The notes below the pieces were generated by a model. That model was not told where the DNA came from, did no database searches, and saw only the letters and a list, made by a program, of their open reading frames with translations. A stretch of DNA of 64,000 nt. Origin: Bactrocera neohumeralis (Eukaryota > Arthropoda > Insecta > Diptera > Tephritidae). The DNA lies in assembly GCF_024586455.1 (NCBI RefSeq), contig NC_065921.1:26416635-26480634 (forward strand), read 5' to 3'. Below are positions 1 to 11,520 of the stretch, in pieces; position 1 is the first letter of the stretch, and every line of letters begins with the position of its first letter. A program made the translations under genes and the position numbers.

Positions 1-520
1 GATTATACGCGATGGACCTCATCACTGACCTAAATTTGGCTCGAAAACGTCGGATCTTCTTGGTATTTTCAAGAGCCCATAGAGGGAAGCGTTGTCGCTT
101 TTAATTTAAGATCTTGATATAAAATTGGCCAAGTCGTTCCATACGTCAGCCCGTGTTGCTGCGAATGGCGGCGAATCGACTCTCCACGGTCTTCGCGTAC
201 ACTCTCAGCTACGGCTGCCATATTTTCTTCACTGCGTGCTGGACGCAGTCGAATATTATCCAATAATGAAGGCTGTGTCTCAAATGGGATGATGATGTTG
301 CGAATAATCAGCTCAGTTGGCCGATTATGTTGACCATAAGTTGAGCGAATCGTGCGAAACACATTATTTAGAGAATGTGAATTTTCGTAATAAAGCTGAA
401 TGATTTGTAAACGCTGTTCAGGCGTAAGTCTTTCCATGATCTAATGCTAAGCAACTCTGAACAAAAGTAACATGACAGCTTGACACGACTCACGATCTGT
501 CAAAAAACGGCTATTGAAAA
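1..520 (-). mobile_element. DD41D Tc1/mariner-type transposase, 5' half, truncated by the window edge
   Basis: Read on the minus strand, an ATG at 437 opens a 122-residue frame starting MERLTPEQRLQIIQLYYENS. This is the helix-turn-helix N-terminus of a transposase type common in insects. Past its stop, the sequence continues toward base 1 with KYQEDPTFSSQI and an SDE motif, the first catalytic aspartate region. Stops interrupt the frame, so this copy is dead. The leader at about 440-510 (a run containing the tcatgttac...gttcag pattern) matches the copy at 4680-5700, which shows both belong to one family. The rest of the element lies outside the window. Confidence 0.75.
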
Positions 521-1320
521 AAATACTTCTACTACTTGGATCACCCGTTATAATGAATACTCATATACTCATATGTTATCATTTTAGCCCTCTACCCCCC
601 GCATTATTTTCAAATATTTGCACTGCGCTGATCATCTGCTGTCGCCTCTAGCTCGTTTATGACTTTGAACTAATTTTAACAGCGATTTCTGTTTACATTT
701 TTTTCTATAAGCTTGTATGCATATATGTATATATACATATATCTACTACATATGTATATACATACATATATATGTATGTAAATATGAAAACCAGTTTCTC
801 TTTGAATCGTAACTCAAGCGTTGAAGCTCACGCTCATGCGTATACGCGAATATTTTTGCGCTTGCGCATTGCACACTCAGTCGAATTCGTATTTCTGGTT
901 GTTATTATCATTATAATTATTGTATTATCTATATTTATTATAATTTTCATTAGTATGCAGTGTTTTGTCTTGACGTCAGCATATTTGCCACTTACAGATT
1001 TGCTAACTTTTGACGCCTAACCTATAATAGGCAAATGCGACAACAAATAATTGTGTTTGACAATTTCTGAAATACTACATTTAAATCAATATAGACATCC
1101 ATAGATAGATGTCTTTATACGCTCACATATACCCGGTAGTATAGCAACTGGTTCGTAACTACTACACAACTGATATGAATTAGACCAGTACACTAATCGA
1201 ATGCTTGGCGAATAAAATTAAATGAAGGAAGTAAACGTTTTAAGTAGAAAATGTGTGGTTTTAAGAAGATTCAGAAGCAAAAATATATTTTTTAAAAGAT
1301 TTTCCACATATATGGTATTG
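520..1320. other. AT-rich intergenic DNA with a TA/CATA simple repeat
   Basis: No gene is supported here. Positions about 712-784 are a TATA/CATA/TATG-type microsatellite (tatgcatatatgtatatata and similar). The open frame at 772-1020 has a hydrophobic isoleucine-rich stretch but starts inside the microsatellite and has no coding signature that I trust. Confidence 0.5.
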
Positions 1321-1810
1321 GTTGGCTGAAAAGGGAGGCGCATAAGCGTTAGAACGCAGGCGGCCGCACTTAGGCCATCCTTAGGCCCTTTCTGCTCAAA
1401 TTAGCCTCATCTCGCTACTCAGGTTTGGTAAAAATAATTATTTTCTCCCAACTCCCCCAGCTGCCAAATGTTTCTTAAGTTGTAGCATCGGGAGCCATGG
1501 AACATATCCCGTCTCATCCGACTGAAGTTTGAGCATTCACATTCATCATCCTCTGCGCATGCTCTGCATTTCGCCGAATCCACTTTTCCAAATTTCAAAA
1601 TGTGAAATCTTAAGAGTAGTTGCCCTGTGATGACCCCTATGATATCAATAAATTTTCTTTTGCTTAGAAGTAAGAGCTTTATGGCTTGTCCACCTTCAAT
1701 ACTACCCCTATGTAACTTTGTGGTATTCCCCTTGTTGATAGTATTCCACCATCTTTACGGTCCTTTGCTTCAAATAATCCTTGTAGGAACAGAATGATTA
1801 AGAGCAGGTT
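1320..1810 (-). mobile_element. R1-like non-LTR retrotransposon, 3' ORF2 fragment
   Basis: The minus-strand translation of about 1650-1490 reads IIGVITGQLLLRFHILKFGK followed by a cysteine cluster CRACAEDDECEC. This resembles the C-terminal zinc-finger-like tail of R1/LOA-type LINEs, and it parallels the copy at 46985-48270 (GLLTDHCPFGVHA then CRSCMEEDE). No reverse transcriptase domain remains. It is a dead fragment in the region upstream of, or in a long intron of, the lipocalin gene. Confidence 0.5.
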
Positions 1811-1939
1811 AGGTTAATTGGGTTTCCAGTCCCAAGCGGGCCAACATTTTCATTTCCTTCTCCTCCTATATGACTAGGTACCCACACTATATTAACCCAG
1901 TTAGTTATTACCTTTGACGTAATTTAACGCATTGAGACT

Positions 1940-2925
1940 TATTTCTCTTCAGTAGGGTTTGCCATTTTATCATAGAAAGATATACGATTCAACAACGAGT
2001 CGAAATTATTAAAATTTACCACCGAAATTCGAAGTCAGTGGCCAGGACTTTAAGAGGGCTACGTTCAATTTAGGGTCGTCATAATCGCCCTGTCAGATCA
2101 ACAATTGAGCGTCTAGTGGAACAATTTGAATTCACAGTACAAAATGTTTCGGTGCCAATGAGACAAAGAAGACCCAAATCAGTCTCTCACACGTCGTTCT
2201 CTAGCGTTGGGCATCACTGCGACGTCGTTGTGGCGAATTTTGCGAAAAGATCTTGGCCTACATCCTTACAAAGTCAAATTGGCGCCAGAACTGAAGGCGC
2301 TTGACTACCAGAATCGTCGTATGATCTGGATTTTCATTGAAAAATCATCTTCAGCGATGAGGTTCAATTTTGGCTGAATAGCTTCGTCAATAAGAAAAAT
2401 GGGAATCGCTACCGCTGAATGATAACCGAATATTTTTGGCCCGAATTCGATGATATGGACTTGAACAATATGTGGTTCCAACAGGAGGGCGCCACAAGCC
2501 ACACAGCGAATATCACAATCGGTTTATTGAAAACCAAGTTTGGTGAACGTGTTATCTCACGAATTGGCCCAGTCTGTTGGCCGCCTTGCTCGGGCGATTT
2601 GACGCCGTTCGACTATTTCTCACACTTCCTGTGTGGCTACATCAAGCCTGTGGTCTATGTCAACGAGCCAGCGATGATTGATGCATTTCGTACGAATATC
2701 GAATGTGAAATTGCAGGAGTATCTGACGATTTATGCCTGAAAACCGTCGAAAATTGGGTTCAGCATCTAGACTTCTGCGAGCATGCAAAAGAAATCGAGT
2801 TCCATACATTATTGCACCGAATGTACTTTCACAGGAATAAAGAATTTCATTGAGGTCCCAAACCGTGTTTGTTTTATTTAAAAAAAAAATTTTTTAGCGT
2901 TCTTATTGGAAAACCGGTTATTATA
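1940..2925 (+). mobile_element. DD41D Tc1/mariner-type element, internally damaged copy
   Basis: The N-terminal part (about 1977-2120) encodes an RYTIQQRVEIIKIYHRNSKS-like HTH. The C-terminal catalytic part is open at 2419-2853: WFQQEGATSHTA (second acidic position, here E) and then DLTPFDYF. I count 41 residues between the second and third acidic positions, hence DD41D. The 3' end near 2899-2924 (reverse complement TAACCGGTTTTCCAATAAG) matches the terminus of the copy at 29521-30304. The middle of the ORF is deleted and frameshifted. The copy lies just upstream of lipocalin exon 3254-3408, probably in its intron. Confidence 0.75.
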
Positions 2926-3253
2926 AGGATTTCGACGTGGCGAACTTAATATACCTTCTTCAGGGTGGTGTTTTTAAATAAATGGCTTGATACAATATGG
3001 GTATCAATGTGAATAGGCTTCTAAGAAGAGAAGTATTGCCAACTCTCTCAAAAGTTTAATTGAAGAATATGATTAATATATCTTGGCATCAAATGAAAGG
3101 TTTTAGAAGACAAATTATTAAGGAAAAGCTGTTCAAATTCCAAAAATCGTAGAAGTCTAAGTCTAAAGCACTTTTCCAAAAACCTCAGCATTAATTACAT
3201 ATTTTTAATGTTCTAGAAAACTATAAAGGTGTTTTTTACTTTTAACTCTTCAG

Positions 3254-4028
3254 GTACTTGGTCAATGGTACGAAGTGGAGCGTTCCTTTTATCTGCCCGA
3301 AATCGCCTCTGGTTGCACGCTACTGGAATTTCAACCACTACATAAGGAGAAACTCTCCAAGTTTAATAATTTTGAGCTCGAAGTGGCAATCAAAACGATA
3401 AACAGATTGTAAGTTAAGTTTGTAAATAAATAAAAATGTTTTTAAGCTAACAGTTATTGTTAATTTATTTACTAGAACCGGCAATCCGTCGGTGAATCTG
3501 GGTTATGCCACGCCTGAGAATCGAAAGTCTTCAATTATGGATTTTAAGGTGAGCATTTGTTTGAAAATAATGAATCATATAAGATTGTGTTATATTACAG
3601 TTATGAGAGAAACTTTTGGACTATATATATTATAATTGTAATCAGTTAAAATTAATATGATTTTGAAAACTTCATGAAAATATTATATTTATGCATTACA
3701 TTAAATTTTCTTGTATTCAATATTTTAAAAATTTTGTATTTTTCTTCTCTCACAGTTCAACACCCGCTTCCCGGACGTTATCGCACGACTACTGCCTGGC
3801 TCTGGCAAATATCAGGTGCTCTACACGGACTATGAGAATTTTGCGATTCTATGGTCTTGTGGCAGTCTCGGCTCGATCGGTTATTCCGATCAAATTTGGG
3901 TGTTCGGACGCGATCGCGACTTCCCCGTAGAAGTTCGTACGAAAATCTACGACGCCTTAAAGAAATTGGGCTTGGATCCGGAGCGATTAGTGTTGAGTAA
4001 AAATAAAAATTGTCCACAAACATTATAG
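3254..4028 (+). CDS. Apolipoprotein-D-like lipocalin (5' exon not found)
   Basis: Three exons join in frame: 3254-3408, 3476-3548 and 3756-4028 (TAG stop). Together they encode about 166 residues. The lipocalin signatures are in order. The first motif is VLGQWYEVERSFYLPE (GxW near the start of strand A). The second is VLYTDYENFAILWSC (TDY motif with the conserved cysteine). The third is QIWVFGRDRD (conserved arginine). Lipocalins of this type are secreted beta-barrel carriers of small hydrophobic ligands. In insects they include apoD relatives such as NLaz and GLaz; I cannot say which paralogue this is. The normal length is about 180-200 aa including the signal peptide, so the missing N-terminus is about 20-40 residues. 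That exon should lie upstream, possibly beyond the window edge, with the transposon at 1940-2925 in the intervening intron. An AATAAA polyadenylation signal lies at 4081-4086. Confidence 0.85.
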
Positions 4029-4089
4029 TTAACTTTGCCATAAAAATTTACACAAAAAAAAAAATTATTTCTATTTAAATAATAAACAA

Positions 4090-4680
4090 CTGTGTATATA
4101 ATTAATTTTACACTAAACTCAAAATAAGTTATAGGAAGAAATTGGTAATTATTTTAAAGTAAAAAATATGAAATTAAAAAAAAAAAAAGATTATAGCCTA
4201 ACATAATTATACTAGATTAAGTCGCTGTGATAATAAGAAAAGTGCATCCGAATGATCATTCCGAAAATTGTTTATGTATTAAGATGTAAATAAACGACAA
4301 TAAATTTATATATCATATAATGTGATAATATTTAGAATTAATAGAATTAGTTCTGGTCTCTTTTCTTCGGTGCCGGATTTTCAGAATAGGCCATTGACTT
4401 CCGGATGCCAACAAAAATTAGTCCAAAGAAGTCAAATCAAATATTCCGGCACCATTTTCCAAACCGTCTTTATAGATGACGCTCAGCAAAACTTCTTAAG
4501 ACTTAAATGAGTGATTCTTGCAGATGTGACCTGAACTGCTGTATCTTCCTTCGGGAGCCGCTATTAGAATGATTTTATGATTTATCAGTTCAAGTCTGCT
4601 TATGAGCTTGCGATAATGAATTGTCTTTATAGAAGGAGGTAAGCTTTCTTAATAGCATTATGTACGAAACGACTAGCTAA
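4090..4680. other. Intergenic DNA, nothing recognised
   Basis: AT-rich DNA between the lipocalin 3' end and the next transposon copy. The open frames present are short and show no domain. I see no RNA gene or repeat that I can name. Confidence 0.4.
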
Positions 4681-5700
4681 ACTAACTTTTTAGACAGATC
4701 ATTCGAGAGTCGAGTCAAGCTGTCATGTTATTTTTGTTCAGTATTGTTTGGAATTTTATCCTGGAAAGACTTACGCTTGAACAACGTTTACAAATCGGTC
4801 AAATTTATTATGAAAATTCACATTCTGTACAGAATGTGTTTGCACGAAGACCGTGAAGGGTTCATTCACAGTAACTTGGACTGACGTTTGGAACGACTTG
4901 CCGTATTTTACGTTGAGATCTTAAATTGAAAGCGTACAAAATACAGCTTGTGCAAGAACTGAAGCCGCTCGACCTTCCTAAGTGACATCGCTTCGCCCTA
5001 TGGGCTCTTGAAAAGTTCCAAGAAGATCCGACGCTTTTGAGCCAAATTTTGTTCAGGCAAGAGGCCTATTTCTGGATCAATGGGTATGTAAACAACGAAG
5101 AGTAGAAACCTGAAGAAATTCAAAAGCTGCCATTTCATCTAGAAGAAACAATGGTTTGGTGTGGCTGTGCACCGGTGGAATTATTGGTCCATATTTGTTC
5201 AAAAATGATGACGGTGAGAACGTAGCCGTCAATGGCGATCGTTATCGCGACATGATAACCAACTATTTGATGGCTGAAATTGAAGCTCGTGATCTTGTCG
5301 ATATTTGGTTTCAACAAGACGACACCACTTCCCACACATCGCATCAATCAGTGCATTTATAGAGAGAAAACTTCAGTAAGCAGATAATCTCACGTTTTGG
5401 GACGGTCGATTGGCAACAAGATCGTGTGATATCACACCGTTAGACTTTTTCCTGTGGGAATATGTAAAGTCTAAAATCTATGCGGACAATAGCGCTTCGA
5501 TTCAGGCCTTGGAGTAAAACATCACTCGTGCACTCGTGTCATTCGCAAGTTACCAGACGAAATGCCCGAACGAATCATCGAAAATTTTACTCAACGGATG
5601 GACTATCTGAGACTTAGCCGCAGCCAATGTTTGTAAGAGATAATCTCTAATAAATAAATGCCAAAAAGTGTTCTTTCGAATAATAATAAAAATTCCATAT
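4680..5700 (+). mobile_element. DD41D Tc1/mariner-type element, near full-length but dead
   Basis: This is the same family as the copy at 1-520. The leader gacagatc...tcaagctgtcatgtta is followed by LTLEQRLQIGQIYYENSHSV (from about 4771). Next come the region corresponding to SDEAHFWLNGYVN (about 5040-5100), the segment GGIIGPYLFKNDDGENVAVN (5174-5233), then DIWFQQDDTTSHTS (about 5297-5340). After a stop and a one-base shift comes a D-I-T-P-L-D-F-F-L-W region (about 5429-5460). A deletion in the HTH portion plus several stops and frameshifts make it non-functional. Confidence 0.75.
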
Positions 5701-6860
5701 TAAATTTGAAGTTTCTGTATTTTTTTTTTAAGTAGGAAACCTCGAAATAGATCACCCTTAAGTAGACTGCGTGTTTGAAACAAACTTTGCTGAAGAGCTG
5801 AAGGCTAATCAGATGGAAAGTTTTAACAAGCAAATGGAAAATTTATTAAATTGGTGACACGCCCGTAGTAAATAAAAGGAGGTCATTGTGAAAGTTCTAA
5901 TGAAGGATTGTATTGAGAAATATTAAATATTTTCTTTTTTTTAACGGTCAGGATCAAATTTGAAGAGTTGTTATATACCATAACATAATGAAATTTTCTC
6001 CCAAGAAAGCATAATCAGGTCCTACCACCGGTTTTAGAGATTTCCGCAAGAGCCTGTTCTATGTCACCGGTACATCCAGTCCGAGAGCTGTTATTTTGGC
6101 TATCTAGCCCTGTTTGGATCGATAAATTCTAGTTTTTTTTAAGCTATTTTAGCCATTCTCTGGGAATGCAAAAACTATTCCAAAGTATTGAACAAGATGT
6201 CAAAAAAAAGTTGCTTGTAGCCATCATCTGATACTCCACACCTTTCGACTAACCTCAAAAGAAGTGTAGAAAGTTAATTTATCATAAAAATACTTTTAAT
6301 TTAATTGATTAGCCATTCAATGTCAGTCTAAAGCTTGTAGAAATGTGTCAAATAATATTATTGCGCACACCAAGAAATGGAAGCCGAAGCTCGGCAAATC
6401 ATGAAGTGGACTAAAAAGTATAAGCGATTTTAATAACTGGTTTCTATCTGATCCTGATAGTTTGAAATTTGAGTAAATAGTATTTTTCCAAATTGGACCT
6501 AATACGGAGTAGTTTCAAAATAGTAGTGTGTAGTATATACCTGTATACCAAATACGAGGCAATCTGTTGTCAGTTTTCGGCGACGGTTGTTTTTTAAACT
6601 AATTTTTCCGTATTGAGTTGTCCAAGTTTGTTTTCTAAAGTTTTTCGTGCTTTTTTCCACGGGCGAGATATAATTTTCTTCGTCTAGTGCTTCGTCGTAC
6701 AAAGGAACTTTCGGTTTTTTAATGTTATATAGGTATTTACGGAAAAAACCGTGACTCATCTTGCCAGAGTTCGATTATGTGCAACCTAGCTCATTTTGTG
6801 GACATGTATATTTCTATACCGTCTTTGTTCCATAACCACTTATTTTCTTTGAGAGTAGAT
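5700..6860. other. Intergenic DNA, possible old LINE debris
   Basis: No gene is supported. About 5995-6125 contains a GC-richer patch that resembles LINE 3' debris, but I could not place it. A minus-strand frame at 6499-6759 (86 aa, lysine and tyrosine-rich) has an ATG but matches nothing I recognise, and there are no splice or promoter signals to support it. Confidence 0.3.
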
Positions 6861-8210
6861 CTATTGGAATGACGCTGCTTACCACTAGCACTGCGGATTC
6901 GGATACAGTGCAGTATACTGAGCCGCCTCCCAGGACTGTTGTTCTCTGCACCTTAGAAAGTACCATATTTTCCATCTATCTTGCACATTTAATGGTAATG
7001 GTCCATATTTTCCTACCATTTACGTGGCCGACTGGGTTGGATCCATTAGCAGTTTTCTTCTACTAGCAAACGGACCTCCAGTATTTGTGATAAGTTCTGA
7101 CAGTGATAGATTTTTTAGCAGCCCAGCACGTGAGTTTGTTATCCACTTTTACCCCTAGGAATTTCAGTGCTTTTATCGTTTATGATGGCGGTGATGTCGT
7201 CTGCATAACTGAAGACGTAGCACACACCTGTCATTTCAACGTTTAGAATTCAGTCACGCGTGGCATTTTAAAAATCTGATCCAAATATGTATCCCTGCGC
7301 TGCTGCAGAGGGGATTTTGAGGGCGATTTTGTATCGTATTATAGTTTACTTTCTTTAAGATAGCTTCATATTATGTTCGTCAAGTAGAGAAGTCTTTTTG
7401 AATAGATTTTTTAGTGCGCCCATCATAATGACCCATTTTGCGCTATTGAATGGGATTTTTTTTTATCATACAAATATGTTGCGAGTTGTTTTGATCTCGA
7501 TAATTTGTTCTTCCGGCGCGCTTCTTCCATGTTGTTCACGCCCATCCTGTTTTTCAGATAAATTGTCAACGAGGTCATCCAACGATAGGCCTAGGAAATG
7601 TGCTGTTTTTACGTGGTTGGACCATAGGGAGAGGGGTGTCAGATGGGTAGGGTTAGCTGGGCATGCAAAGAGGTGGTTAGAGTTATGCTGGACTCTTTTT
7701 ATGCTGGATAAACGTTTGATATGTCGGGGTTGTTTCTGAATAAGTATGAGTTTAACTACTACAGTATCCAAAAAGCTGCGAAAGGGTTACGCTCGATTCT
7801 CGCGGACACTCGAGCACTTCGTCTGCAATGCCCACGACAGCCGGTTCTACGTTACCGGAACTGAGCCGGATTTTATCCGACCAAGAGCTTTTTTTTGGAA
7901 ATCTAACTTGTTGTTGTTGTTTTAGCGGGTACTTAGTTCCCGTTAGGATGGTAAGGATTAGCTAAGTTGTCGTCACCGTTTCGACGGGGTCGGACCATAG
8001 GGAAAGAGGAGTAAGATTTGTATGGTTAGCAGGACATGCAAAGAGGTAGCCAGTGTCATGCGGAGACTCATTGCACGCAGGACATATATTGGATATGTCG
8101 GGTACAATTCTGGATAGGTAGAAGTTTAACCTGCTACAGTATCTAGAACGAAGCTGCGCAACCTCGTTTTGATCGGTAAGTTTTCCTCCCATCCTCTGCT
8201 AAACGGCTCC
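6860..8210 (-). mobile_element. Jockey-like LINE fragments (RT core and duplicated C-termini)
   Basis: The minus strand at about 7240-7150 encodes VCYVFSYADDITAIIND, the catalytic YADD box of reverse transcriptase. Two C-terminal pieces follow on the same strand. One is at 7466-7771 (CPANPTHLTPLSLWSNHVKT). The other is at 7962-8192, with a zinc-binding pattern CPACNESPHDTGYLFACPAN. A GC-rich stretch at about 7820-7910 looks like LINE 3' untranslated sequence (the bounding gttgttgttgtt run is at 7912-7923). The order is scrambled and the frames are broken, so this is a nest of at least two dead insertions. Confidence 0.6.
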
Positions 8211-8643
8211 GAGGGTGTACCTGCCCTCCTCCAGCCATGCATTACACATATATGTATAACAAACTGGTTCCGAAGCTCGTTCTAAACCATTTCAAAAGTG
8301 CTCAGCGCCGAACTATTAGTTTGAGTTTTCAGGTTACCGAATGTTCACTGTACAGTTAACAAATTAAACGGGGAATACCGCCAAGCTTTTCTTACTTTTC
8401 ACATACAGTTAACACAGTTAATAATATCTTAACACTATTGAACAATAAATTTATAAACAAATAGTAGAAAAGTCCAAATAACTCAAATATACTCGAGGCG
8501 AGAGGGGTACCTCGAAATCACAACTCATTCATCGTCATTCAATTAGAACACCTGTACTAATTGGTAGATCACAATAATTCTTTGTCAGGTTAAATGACTG
8601 TAGAATGGAATTTCAGTCGAAAACAAGTCGTTGCAATTTTAAG

Positions 8644-9057
8644 ATGTCTAAACTGGTTCTCAAAGTGATCCTTTCTATTTTGCTACTGTTTTGGATTTGC
8701 GAAATGGTGGCCGCTAGAGGAGGTGGCGGTGGCGGTGGACACGGTGGCGGAGGTGGTGGACACGGTGGTGGTCATGGTGGATTTGGTGGTGGTCATGGTG
8801 GATTTGGTGGCGGACGTGGTGGTTTTGGTGGTGGTCGTGGTGGATTTGGTATTGGTCGTGGAGGTTTTGGTGGCAGAGGATTTGGTCGCGGTGGTGGCGG
8901 CGCCTTCTTTGGACCAGGATTTGGCAGATTTTACGGTGGCGGTTATCGAGGTTATGGTCGAAGAGCGCCCGTTGTTGTTGGTGGAGTGGGCGTTGTGGAG
9001 TATGAGCGGCCCTACTGTTATTACCATCCTTGGGCGTGTTATGATTACTACTACTGA
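8644..9057 (+). CDS. Secreted glycine-rich protein, single exon
   Basis: A 137-residue protein is read from the second ATG at 8644. An in-frame ATG at 8605 would add 13 residues before the signal peptide, so 8644 fits better. Residues 1-23 (MSKLVLKVILSILLLFWICE, then MVA) form a clear signal peptide. Residues about 25-90 are a repetitive Gly-rich block of GGHGGFGGG and GGRGGFGGG units. The tail is aromatic and ends YCYYHPWACYDYYY with two cysteines. Proteins of this make-up include insect cuticle or chorion components and Gly-rich immune-induced peptides; the sequence alone does not decide between them. The repeat is GGT/GGA-rich. An AATAAA lies at about 9188-9193. No nearby gene suggests its job. 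Confidence 0.75.
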   Translation: MSKLVLKVILSILLLFWICEMVAARGGGGGGGHGGGGGGHGGGHGGFGGGHGGFGGGRGGFGGGRGGFGIGRGGFGGRGFGRGGGGAFFGPGFGRFYGGGYRGYGRRAPVVVGGVGVVEYERPYCYYHPWACYDYYY

Positions 9058-9059
9058 AT

Positions 9060-10190
9060 GTTGAGTTGGAAGTTTAATAGGAATTGTTTACAAAATTTAA
9101 GATAATTATATTTATTAATATTAAAAAAAAATATGTTTATAGTCATAAGCGAGGTTGCGAATTTTTCGATGAAAATTTTTGGATGCAAAATAAATTGTTC
9201 AATTTTTAATTTAATTTAATTTCAGAAATTCCAATATTGGGTTTAATAAATTAATTTTGATATAAAAATTATTAATTAATTGAAATTTAATTATTAATCC
9301 AAATGTTAGAACCTAAAAAACATTTTTTTAATTAAGTTTTGGAAATTACAAAATTTTTTATTTTTAATTATTTGGGATTAAAATGTTTTTTCAAAACTTT
9401 ATTTGGGCTTAAAAAATTTTAAAATTATTTTTCATTCAAATTTCGGATTACAAAATAAAAAAAATTAAATAAAATGTATATTAAAATATTTTTCGATGCA
9501 TTAATTGCAACCCTGATAAGTAAATTATTTTTATATAATTATAAAAAATATATAAAAAAAAAAAATAAAAAATTATATTTTTTTATAAAAAAAATTTTTA
9601 AGTGAATATAACTGCATACACAAATGAGCATTATTCCTTTACTTTTGTCACCAATTTTTTTATTTATTAAGAAACTACATATGTATGTATTTATAAACAT
9701 GATACGCTCTTACTTAATATTTAGTACGAAAATTTGTAGTGTCTTTTTTTTAATTTTATTTTATTATTACACAAACATCGGTTATTTGTTATACAATATG
9801 CAATTAAGTATCTATGTATGTTTGTTTGTTTCACTGTATATTATGTACAAGTGTATATATTGACTTTAAATATTTTTTATGGTATATATTTTCTCAAATA
9901 AATCTTCTTTTTTTGCTTTGCGCATAAATTATTAAAAAATATTGTACTCATAGCAAACTAAATTACTTTTTTATTGTAAAAGTAAATCATTAAATATGAA
10001 TTTATTTAAAAATCCATCAGATATGTTGAATACTGATGCATTATTGTATGTGTATATATGTATAAATATATAAAAATTATCAGTATAATTCGTTGAGTTA
10101 AATAGTGCAGACTAGCGCTGCTCGATGATTGGAACGTGTTTGAGGAGGATTTTTGTTATACAAAAATATTAGATATTTAAAAAAAATGAA
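9060..10190. other. Very AT-rich intergenic DNA
   Basis: Long A and T runs with TTTAAT and AATTTT words and no open coding structure. The frame at 9624-9863 is low-complexity. I see no gene or RNA. Confidence 0.5.
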
Positions 10191-11056
10191 ATTTTATACC
10201 CTTAACAGTGTGTATTGGGTGTGTCACGACGTTAGTAACGATACAAATGAAACGTCGGAAAGTCTTTAGAGTATATATACTCGTAAATGATTAGCATGAT
10301 GAGCAGAGTCGATTTAGCCATTTCCATCTGTCCTCACCGTTCGTCTGTATAGGCGAATTAGTCATTCCGTTTTGGAGATATCGATCTGAAATTTTGTATA
10401 TATGCTTTTCTCTGCAAGAAGTTGCTCATTCATCGGAACCGTCGATATCGGACCACTATAGCATATAGCTGCCATACAAACTTAGCGATCAAAATCCAGT
10501 CTTTGTATGGAAAACTTTTTCATTTGACGAGATATCTCCACGAAATTTGGCATGGATTATTAGCCAAAGCAAGGGTACATTTGCCGAAGAAATTTTTCAG
10601 ATCGGGCTACTATAACATATGGCTGCCATACCAACTGATCGATAAAAATCCAGACTTTGTATGGAAAACTTTTTCATTTGACGAGATATCTCCACGAAAT
10701 TCGGCATGGCTTATTAGCCAAAGCAAGGGTACATTTGCCGAAGAAATTTTTCAGATCGGGCTACTATAACATATGGCTGCCATACCAACTGATCGATAAA
10801 AATCCAGACTTTGTATGGAAAACTTTTTCATTTGACGAGATATCTCCACGAAATTCGGCATGGCTTATTAGCCAAAGCAAGGGTACATTTGCCGAAGAAA
10901 TTTTTCAGATCGGGCTACTATAACACATGACTGCCATACAAACCGACAAATCAAAATCAATATTAAGATCTTTTATATGCTCTTATGCTGTAAGAAATGC
11001 ACCTGTGAAGGTTATTATATCTTCGTTGTAGCCGAAGTTAATGTTTTGTCTTGTTT
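10190..11056 (+). mobile_element. DINE-1-like (non-autonomous Helentron-type) repeat
   Basis: The left end begins tataccctTaacagtgtgtat near 10196. The right end has a short stem-loop (cttcg...cgaag, about 11023-11038) followed by ttaatgttttgtcttgtttt. That layout, plus internal words such as gatatcggac, tatagctgccatacaaa and gtcgatttagcca, matches my memory of fly DINE-1/INE-1 elements. There is no transposase. Related copies in this window are at 24090-24640, 38385-38540, 44455-45095, 48284-48400 and 59440-59710. Confidence 0.6.
10465..10925 (+). repeat. Three-copy 154-bp tandem repeat inside the DINE-1-like element
   Basis: The word catttgacgagatatctcca starts at 10521, 10675 and 10829, giving an exact period of 154 bp twice. 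The second and third units are almost identical, and the first differs at several bases. That fits a recent duplication of one unit. Because the period is not a multiple of three and the unit lacks stops in some frames, it creates artefactual overlapping open frames (10422-10769 and 10657-10923) that should not be annotated as proteins. Confidence 0.85.
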
Positions 11057-11520
11057 TAACATAAATTTTATATGATTAAAATAAATATTAAATATATCTT
11101 ATAATAAATGATTGAGTATATATATTTAATAAAAATATATATAAAAGTAAGGAAACTTGTTGAGCTGGACTGCATATGTTGCACACAACTACATAAATTA
11201 TTGCCTGAACACAACTTTTCTGAGTACTCGTTTGTAAATATTATTATATATTAGCTCCATATAAATGCATAATTTGTGCTTATTGTTGTTGTTACACAAT
11301 TTTTTATGTGCAAAACTATTGCTATGTCTTATGAACTTAATTTTTAAACCAACCATTGCTGAGTATTTTCGAACGGAAGTGTTTTTCTTGTTGCACTTAT
11401 ACTAAAATATTTCTTTGTATATATGTATATGAATGGATGTATGTATGTATATGGCCAGTTGAAAGTAAGTACAGCTGCTGTTTCAATAGCACTTCACTTT
11501 TTTTCTCCACCACACGCGCT
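11056..11520. other. Intergenic DNA / Nrk 3' untranslated side
   Basis: AT-rich DNA between the DINE-1-like copy and the Nrk stop codon. It should hold the Nrk 3' untranslated region on the minus strand. I did not find a canonical AATAAA on that strand close to the stop. Confidence 0.4.

Noticed and set aside
6499..6759. 86-aa minus-strand ORF as a gene
   Set aside because: It has an ATG but no recognised domain, splice signals or context. Left as an unannotated frame.
8683..9064. Open frames opposite and overlapping the glycine-rich gene (Thr/Ser-rich 114 aa minus, Val-rich 113 aa plus)
   Set aside because: They are frame shadows of the GGT/GGA repeat; only the frame with the signal peptide makes sense.
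10422..10923. Two overlapping 115-aa and 88-aa ORFs with repeated sequence
   Set aside because: They come from the 154-bp tandem repeat of a non-coding element, with no domain and no start or promoter support.
10465..10925. CRISPR-like or satellite array
   Set aside because: Three contiguous 154-bp units without spacers in a eukaryotic genome; it is an internal expansion of a mobile repeat.
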